From positions 1 through 9,114 of the forward strand of contig QHRT01000219.1 of assembly GCA_003220195.1 (NCBI GenBank): a stretch of 9,114 nucleotides of DNA, read 5' to 3'. The first letter of the stretch is position 1; the number at the start of each line of letters is the position of its first letter. The notes beneath the pieces are model-generated. The model was not told the origin of the DNA. It did not search any database and was given only the letters and a program-made list of their open reading frames with translations. Origin of the DNA: Candidatus Rokuibacteriota bacterium. GTDB lineage: Bacteria; Methylomirabilota; Methylomirabilia; Rokubacteriales; CSP1-6. Below, one piece after another: positions 5,708-9,114 of this stretch. The translations under genes were made by a program, and so were the position numbers.

Positions 5708-6712
5708 ATGACCATTCGAGTCGGGGTCAACGGATTCGGTCGTATCGGACGGGTGTTCTTCCGCACCGCGCTCGGCGCCGACGATCTCGAAGTGGTGGGC
5801 GTCAACGATCTCGCGGACGCGAAGACTCTGGCCCATCTCCTCAAGCACGATTCGGTCCACGGGACCTTGTCGGCCGAGGTCACGGCCAAGGGCGAGTCGA
5901 TCTTCGTGAACGGCCGCGAGGTGCGCGTGTGCGCGCAGCGCGATCCCGCGTCGCTTCCGTGGAAGGAGCTCGGCGTCGACGTCGTCGTGGAATCGACGGG
6001 GCTCTTCCGCGACACCGCGAACGCGTCCAAGCACCTTCGCGCCGGCGCGAAGAAGGTCATCATCACGGCGCCCGCGAAGGATCCCGACGTCACGATCGTG
6101 CTCGGCGTCAACGAGGAGACCTACGACAAGGACAGGCACCGCATCATCTCGAACGCGTCCTGCACGACGAACTGTCTCGCGACCACGGTGAAGGTGCTCG
6201 ACGACGCGTTCGGCGTGAAGCGCGGATTCGCGTCGACGGTCCATTCGTATACCAACGACCAGCCCGTCCACGATTTTCCGCACAAGGATCTGCGCCGGGC
6301 GCGCGCGGCCGCCGTCAGCATGATTCCCACGACCACGGGCGCAGCCACCGCCGTCGGGCTGGTGCTGCCGAAGCTCAAGGGCAAGCTCGACGGGATCGCG
6401 ATCCGCGTGCCGACGGCGAACGTCTCGGTGGTGGATCTCGTCGCCGAGCTGGAGAAGACCGCCTCGGTCGACCAGATCAACACCGCGTTCCGCGAAGCGG
6501 CGGCCGGCCGGCTGCGCGGCATCCTGGACGCGACCGACGAAGAGCTCGTCTCGGTCGATTTCAACGGGAACGCCCACTCGTCGATCGTCGACCTGCCGTC
6601 CACGGCGATGGTCGAGGGCAACATGGTGAAGGTGCTCGCCTGGTACGACAACGAGTGGGGGTACTCCTGCCGCGTGCGGGACCTGATCCGGTTCATCGCC
6701 AAGACGCTCTAA
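5708..6712 (+). CDS. gap: Glyceraldehyde-3-phosphate dehydrogenase (type I)
   Basis: Oxidises and phosphorylates glyceraldehyde 3-phosphate to 1,3-bisphosphoglycerate with NAD, in cytoplasmic glycolysis or, in reverse, gluconeogenesis. The 334 residues are full length. Seen in order: the Rossmann motif NGFGRIGR (8-15), VNDLADAKTLAHLLKHDSVHG with Asp34 at the NAD-ribose position, the active-site SNASCTTNCLA with Cys152, the catalytic His179 in TVHSYTND, HKDLRRARAAAVSMIPTTTG, and the C-terminal WYDNEWGYSCRVRDL. Asp34 together with Pro191 (FPHKD) points to NAD rather than NADP preference; this is inferred from GapA/GapB comparisons. The ATG has a strong TAAGGAG (5695-5701) 6 nt upstream. It heads the gap-pgk-tpiA-secG run, and the next start is one nucleotide after its stop. 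Confidence 0.99.
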   Translation: MTIRVGVNGFGRIGRVFFRTALGADDLEVVGVNDLADAKTLAHLLKHDSVHGTLSAEVTAKGESIFVNGREVRVCAQRDPASLPWKELGVDVVVESTGLFRDTANASKHLRAGAKKVIITAPAKDPDVTIVLGVNEETYDKDRHRIISNASCTTNCLATTVKVLDDAFGVKRGFASTVHSYTNDQPVHDFPHKDLRRARAAAVSMIPTTTGAATAVGLVLPKLKGKLDGIAIRVPTANVSVVDLVAELEKTASVDQINTAFREAAAGRLRGILDATDEELVSVDFNGNAHSSIVDLPSTAMVEGNMVKVLAWYDNEWGYSCRVRDLIRFIAKTL

Positions 6713-6713
6713 C

Positions 6714-7898
6714 TTGACGAAGCTCTCGATCGAGCGGCTCAGCCTCGGCGGCAAGCGCGTCTTCCTCCGCGCGGACCTCAATGTCCCGCTCGAGCATGGC
6801 GCGGTGTCGGACGACACGCGGCTGACCGCGGTGCTGCCGACCATCCAGCTGGCGCTCGGCGCGGGCGCGTCGGTGGTGCTCGCTTCGCACCTGGGACGGC
6901 CGAACGGCACGCCGAGTCCGCAGTACTCGCTCAAACCGGTTGCCGATCGGCTCGAGTCGCTGCTCGGACGTCCTGTTCCACTCGCGCCGGACTGCGTCGG
7001 TCCGGAGGTCGAGAAAGCGGCGCGTCAGCTCAAGCCGGGCGAGGTCCTGCTACTCGAGAACTTGCGGTTCCATCCCGAGGAAGAGGCCAACGACGACGGC
7101 TTCGCGCAGGCGCTCGGCTCGCTGGCCGACGTCTACGTCGACGACGCCTTCGCGGCGGCGCATCGCGCGCACGCTTCGATCGCCGCCATCACCCGTCATC
7201 TCCAGCCGGCCGCGGCGGGATTGCTGATGCAGCGCGAGCTCGACGCGCTGGGACGCGTGCTCACCGCGCCGGCGCGTCCGCTGATCGCGATCCTCGGCGG
7301 CGCGAAGGTGTCCGACAAGGTGAAGCTCGTCGACCATCTGCTCGAGCGCGTCGAAGGGCTCGTGATCGGCGGTGGCATGGCGTTCACGTTTCTCATGTCA
7401 CTCGGCCACGACGTGGGCCGCTCGCTCCTCGAGAAGGACCACCTCGACACCGCGCGCCGGGCCGTGGAGACCGCGCGGCGCCGCGGCGTCCAGATCGTGC
7501 TGCCGGTCGACACGGTCGTCGCCGACGGCCCCGACGCGCCGTCGGGACGAGCGGTCAGCGTGCGAGAGATTCCGCGGACACAGATGGGACTGGACATCGG
7601 GCCGCGGACACGCGAGCGCTTCGCAGAGGCGATCCGCGGCGCCGGCACGATCGTGTGGAACGGGCCGATGGGCGTCTTCGAGCGACCGCCGTTCGCCGAC
7701 GGCACCATGGCGGTTGCGCGGGCGGTCGCCGATGCGCGCGCGTTCTCGGTGGTTGGCGGCGGCGATACGGTGGCCGCGGTCAACGCCGCGCGCGTCGCCG
7801 AGCGGATCGGCTACATCTCGACCGCCGGCGGCGCGTTCCTCGAATTTCTCGAGGGGCGCGCGCTGCCGGGTGTCGAAGCGTTGACGGACGCTGACTGA
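6714..7898 (+). CDS. pgk: Phosphoglycerate kinase
   Basis: Transfers the acyl phosphate of 1,3-bisphosphoglycerate to ADP, giving ATP and 3-phosphoglycerate; it uses the Gap product directly. The 394 residues are the usual bacterial length. Motifs: RVFLRADLNVPL near the N-terminus, LASHLGRPNG, LLLENLRFHPEEE, VYVDDAFAAAHRAHASIAAI, LGGAKVSDKVKLVDHLL, IGGGMAFTFL, IVWNGPMGVFE, and the nucleotide-binding SVVGGGDTVAAV near the C-terminus. The start is TTG at 6714, one base after the gap TAA. It is chosen because the family N-terminus (TKLSIERLSLGGKRVFLR) begins right there and no ATG or GTG fits. No clear ribosome binding site precedes it, so translation is probably coupled to gap. The stop overlaps the tpiA ATG by one base (TGATG). 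Confidence 0.98.
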   Translation: MTKLSIERLSLGGKRVFLRADLNVPLEHGAVSDDTRLTAVLPTIQLALGAGASVVLASHLGRPNGTPSPQYSLKPVADRLESLLGRPVPLAPDCVGPEVEKAARQLKPGEVLLLENLRFHPEEEANDDGFAQALGSLADVYVDDAFAAAHRAHASIAAITRHLQPAAAGLLMQRELDALGRVLTAPARPLIAILGGAKVSDKVKLVDHLLERVEGLVIGGGMAFTFLMSLGHDVGRSLLEKDHLDTARRAVETARRRGVQIVLPVDTVVADGPDAPSGRAVSVREIPRTQMGLDIGPRTRERFAEAIRGAGTIVWNGPMGVFERPPFADGTMAVARAVADARAFSVVGGGDTVAAVNAARVAERIGYISTAGGAFLEFLEGRALPGVEALTDAD

Positions 7899-8680
7899 TG
7901 CAGACCGCGCTCGTGATCGGCAACTGGAAGATGAACGGCACGCTGGCCGAGGCGCGGCCGCTCGCGACGGCGATCCGCGACGGCCTCAAGCGTCCGCGCG
8001 GCGTCGAGGTCGTGCTGTGTCCGCCATTCACCGCGCTCGCGGCGGTGAGCGAGATCGTGAAGGACAGCGCGATCCGGCTCGGCGCGCAGAACTGTCACTT
8101 CGAGGCCTCGGGCGCGCACACGGGCGAGGTCTCGCCGCCGATGCTCGCCGAGCTCGGCTGCCGCTACGTGCTGCTCGGACACTCCGAGCGCCGGCGGGAG
8201 TGCGGCGAGACCGACGAGCTGATCAACCACAAGGTGAAGGCGGCGGTCGCGCACGGCCTGACGTTCGTCTTGTGCGTCGGCGAGACGGGCGAAGAGCGGC
8301 GGCAGGGATTGACGTTCCCGACCATCGAAGGTCAGCTCCGGGCCGGGCTCGCCGGCGTTCCCGTCGAGTCGATCGTGAAAGGCGTCATCGCGTACGAGCC
8401 CGTGTGGGCGATCGGCACCGGGGTCAACGCGACGTCCGCGCAAGCCGCGGAGGTGCACGGGTACATCCGTGGACTGCTCTCCGAGCTGACGTCCAAGGAA
8501 ACGGCGCACGCCATCCCGATTCTGTACGGCGGCAGCGTGAAGGCCGACAACGTGGAGGAGCTCGTCGCGGCGCCCGAGATCGATGGCGCGCTGGTGGGGG
8601 GCGCCAGTCTCAATGCCGCCGGCTTCATCGCGCTCGCGAAGAAAGCCGGACGCGCCGGCGCAACGTCGAGAGGGGACTAG
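7898..8680 (+). CDS. tpiA: Triose-phosphate isomerase
   Basis: Interconverts dihydroxyacetone phosphate and glyceraldehyde 3-phosphate, feeding Gap. The 260 residues form a complete TIM barrel. Catalytic residues are all visible: Lys11 in IGNWKMNG, His95 in LGHSERR (codon 8180-8182) and Glu167 in AYEPVWAIGTG (codon 8396-8398). The phosphate-binding segments YGGSVKADNVEEL and GALVGGASLNAAGF are present. The C-terminus ends in a short basic tail (KKAGRAGATSRGD), slightly longer than usual. The ATG at 7898 overlaps the pgk stop by one base, and secG begins directly after its TAG. Confidence 0.99.
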   Translation: MQTALVIGNWKMNGTLAEARPLATAIRDGLKRPRGVEVVLCPPFTALAAVSEIVKDSAIRLGAQNCHFEASGAHTGEVSPPMLAELGCRYVLLGHSERRRECGETDELINHKVKAAVAHGLTFVLCVGETGEERRQGLTFPTIEGQLRAGLAGVPVESIVKGVIAYEPVWAIGTGVNATSAQAAEVHGYIRGLLSELTSKETAHAIPILYGGSVKADNVEELVAAPEIDGALVGGASLNAAGFIALAKKAGRAGATSRGD

Positions 8681-9061
8681 ATGTACTACGTGCTCATCGC
8701 GATTCACGTGCTCATGTGCTTCGGCATCATCGGCATCGTGCTCCTGCAGGCGGGCAAGGGCGCGGACATCGGCTCCGCGTTCGGGGGCGCCGGCAGCCAG
8801 GCCGTCTTCGGCTCCATGGGCACGCCGACCGTGCTGGGGAAGATCACCACCGGGATCGCAATCGTGTTCGCGATCACGTCGTTCAGCCTGGCCTTGCTGG
8901 GCGGCGAGCGGGGCTCGGTCATTCGCGAGCCCGTTGCGGGGAGTGCGCCGGCCCCGCCGGCCTCGTCTTCGGTGCCGGCGCCGCAGTCTCCGCCGTCCTC
9001 GGCGCCCGCGGCGCCGTCTCCGGCGCCTGCACCGTCCGTGCCCGCCGAAAAATCAAAATAA
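8681..9061 (+). CDS. secG: Preprotein translocase subunit SecG
   Basis: Small inner-membrane subunit of the SecYEG channel that helps protein export. The 126 residues hold two membrane segments, about 1-22 (MYYVLIAIHVLMCFGIIGIV) and about 52-74 (KITTGIAIVFAITSFSLALL). Between them is the family loop LLQAGKGADIGSAFGGAGSQ with VFGSMG, which is diagnostic. After about residue 84 comes a Pro/Ala/Ser-rich low-complexity tail ending AEKSK; such tails are variable in SecG. The ATG directly follows the tpiA TAG and has GAGAGGGG at 8668-8675 as ribosome binding site. Placing secG last after gap-pgk-tpiA is a recurrent arrangement with no known metabolic link. Confidence 0.97.
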   Translation: MYYVLIAIHVLMCFGIIGIVLLQAGKGADIGSAFGGAGSQAVFGSMGTPTVLGKITTGIAIVFAITSFSLALLGGERGSVIREPVAGSAPAPPASSSVPAPQSPPSSAPAAPSPAPAPSVPAEKSK

Positions 9062-9062
9062 G

Positions 9063-9114
9063 TTGAGGCGACGCCCTCCGGCTCCGTCGTGCGGCGTCGC
9101 GCTGGTGCTGCTCT
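9063..9114 (+). CDS. Possible start of a following gene (signal-peptide-like), cut by the window end
   Basis: From TTG 9063 the frame reads MRRRPPAPSCGVALVLL and is open to the window edge. Three arginines followed by a hydrophobic run would suit an exported protein's signal peptide. No ribosome binding site precedes the TTG, only 52 bases are visible, and the same bases form a hairpin, so this is a weak suggestion only. Confidence 0.15.
   Translation, partial: MRRRPPAPSCGVALVLL
9068..9100 (+). terminator. Hairpin after secG, possible operon terminator
   Basis: GCGACGCC (9068-9075) pairs perfectly with GGCGTCGC (9093-9100) across a 17-nt loop, beginning 7 bp after the secG stop. The position suits the end of the gap operon, but the loop is long and no T-run follows within the visible sequence. 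If a gene starts at 9063 the hairpin would lie in its first codons and be coincidental. Confidence 0.35.

Noticed and set aside
5156..6934. Long open frame on the - strand (about 590 codons) across comF, the repeats and gap
   Set aside because: It is antisense to gap and comF, which are certain by motif. Its composition is Arg/Ala/Pro/His-rich as expected for a shadow frame in high-GC DNA, and no domain is recognisable.
8930..9055. Pro/Ala/Ser-rich tail of SecG as a separate domain or frameshift
   Set aside because: The frame is continuous and the composition is plain low complexity. Variable C-terminal tails are common in SecG.
9062..9114. tRNA gene after secG, as in many genomes
   Set aside because: No acceptor stem, TPsiC-loop sequence or cloverleaf pairing is visible in these bases.

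Overview
The window is an ordinary, gene-dense bacterial chromosome segment with very high G+C. All recognisable genes lie on the + strand. It looks like an uncultured Gram-negative lineage: the TPR protein resembles LapB/YciM, and the block orders proB-proA-nadD-rsfS and gap-pgk-tpiA-secG are the kind found in 'deltaproteobacteria'-like and neighbouring phyla (Desulfobacterota, Binatota, Methylomirabilota). That placement is inference. No phage, plasmid, CRISPR or insertion-sequence genes are visible.

Region 1 (1-3178) is a biosynthetic and housekeeping operon: the 3' part of proB (glutamate 5-kinase), proA (gamma-glutamyl phosphate reductase), nadD (NaMN adenylyltransferase) and rsfS (ribosome silencing factor). 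proA, nadD and rsfS are tightly packed (7-bp gap, then a 4-bp overlap). A 104-bp gap between proB and proA carries a palindromic intergenic element.

Region 2 (3179-5470) holds three genes whose products all have cysteine-cluster zinc motifs: a DksA/TraR-type regulator, a LapB-like TPR protein with a C-terminal rubredoxin-like ribbon, and comF. The comF gene is broken. An exact 22-bp tandem duplication shifts the frame just before the phosphoribosyl-binding motif, which survives intact in the next frame.

Region 3 (5471-5707) is a 237-bp intergenic stretch with a 48-bp perfect direct repeat. The second copy continues into a palindrome related to the one in front of proA, followed by a TATACT box and a strong ribosome binding site for gap.

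Region 4 (5708-9061) is the lower-glycolysis operon gap-pgk-tpiA ending in secG, with junctions of 1 nt, 1-bp overlap and 0 nt. A hairpin or the first codons of another gene follow at the edge.

I do not see a convincing undescribed multi-gene system. The items that deserve a second look are the comF duplication-frameshift and the intergenic repeat family that sits in front of proA and gap.
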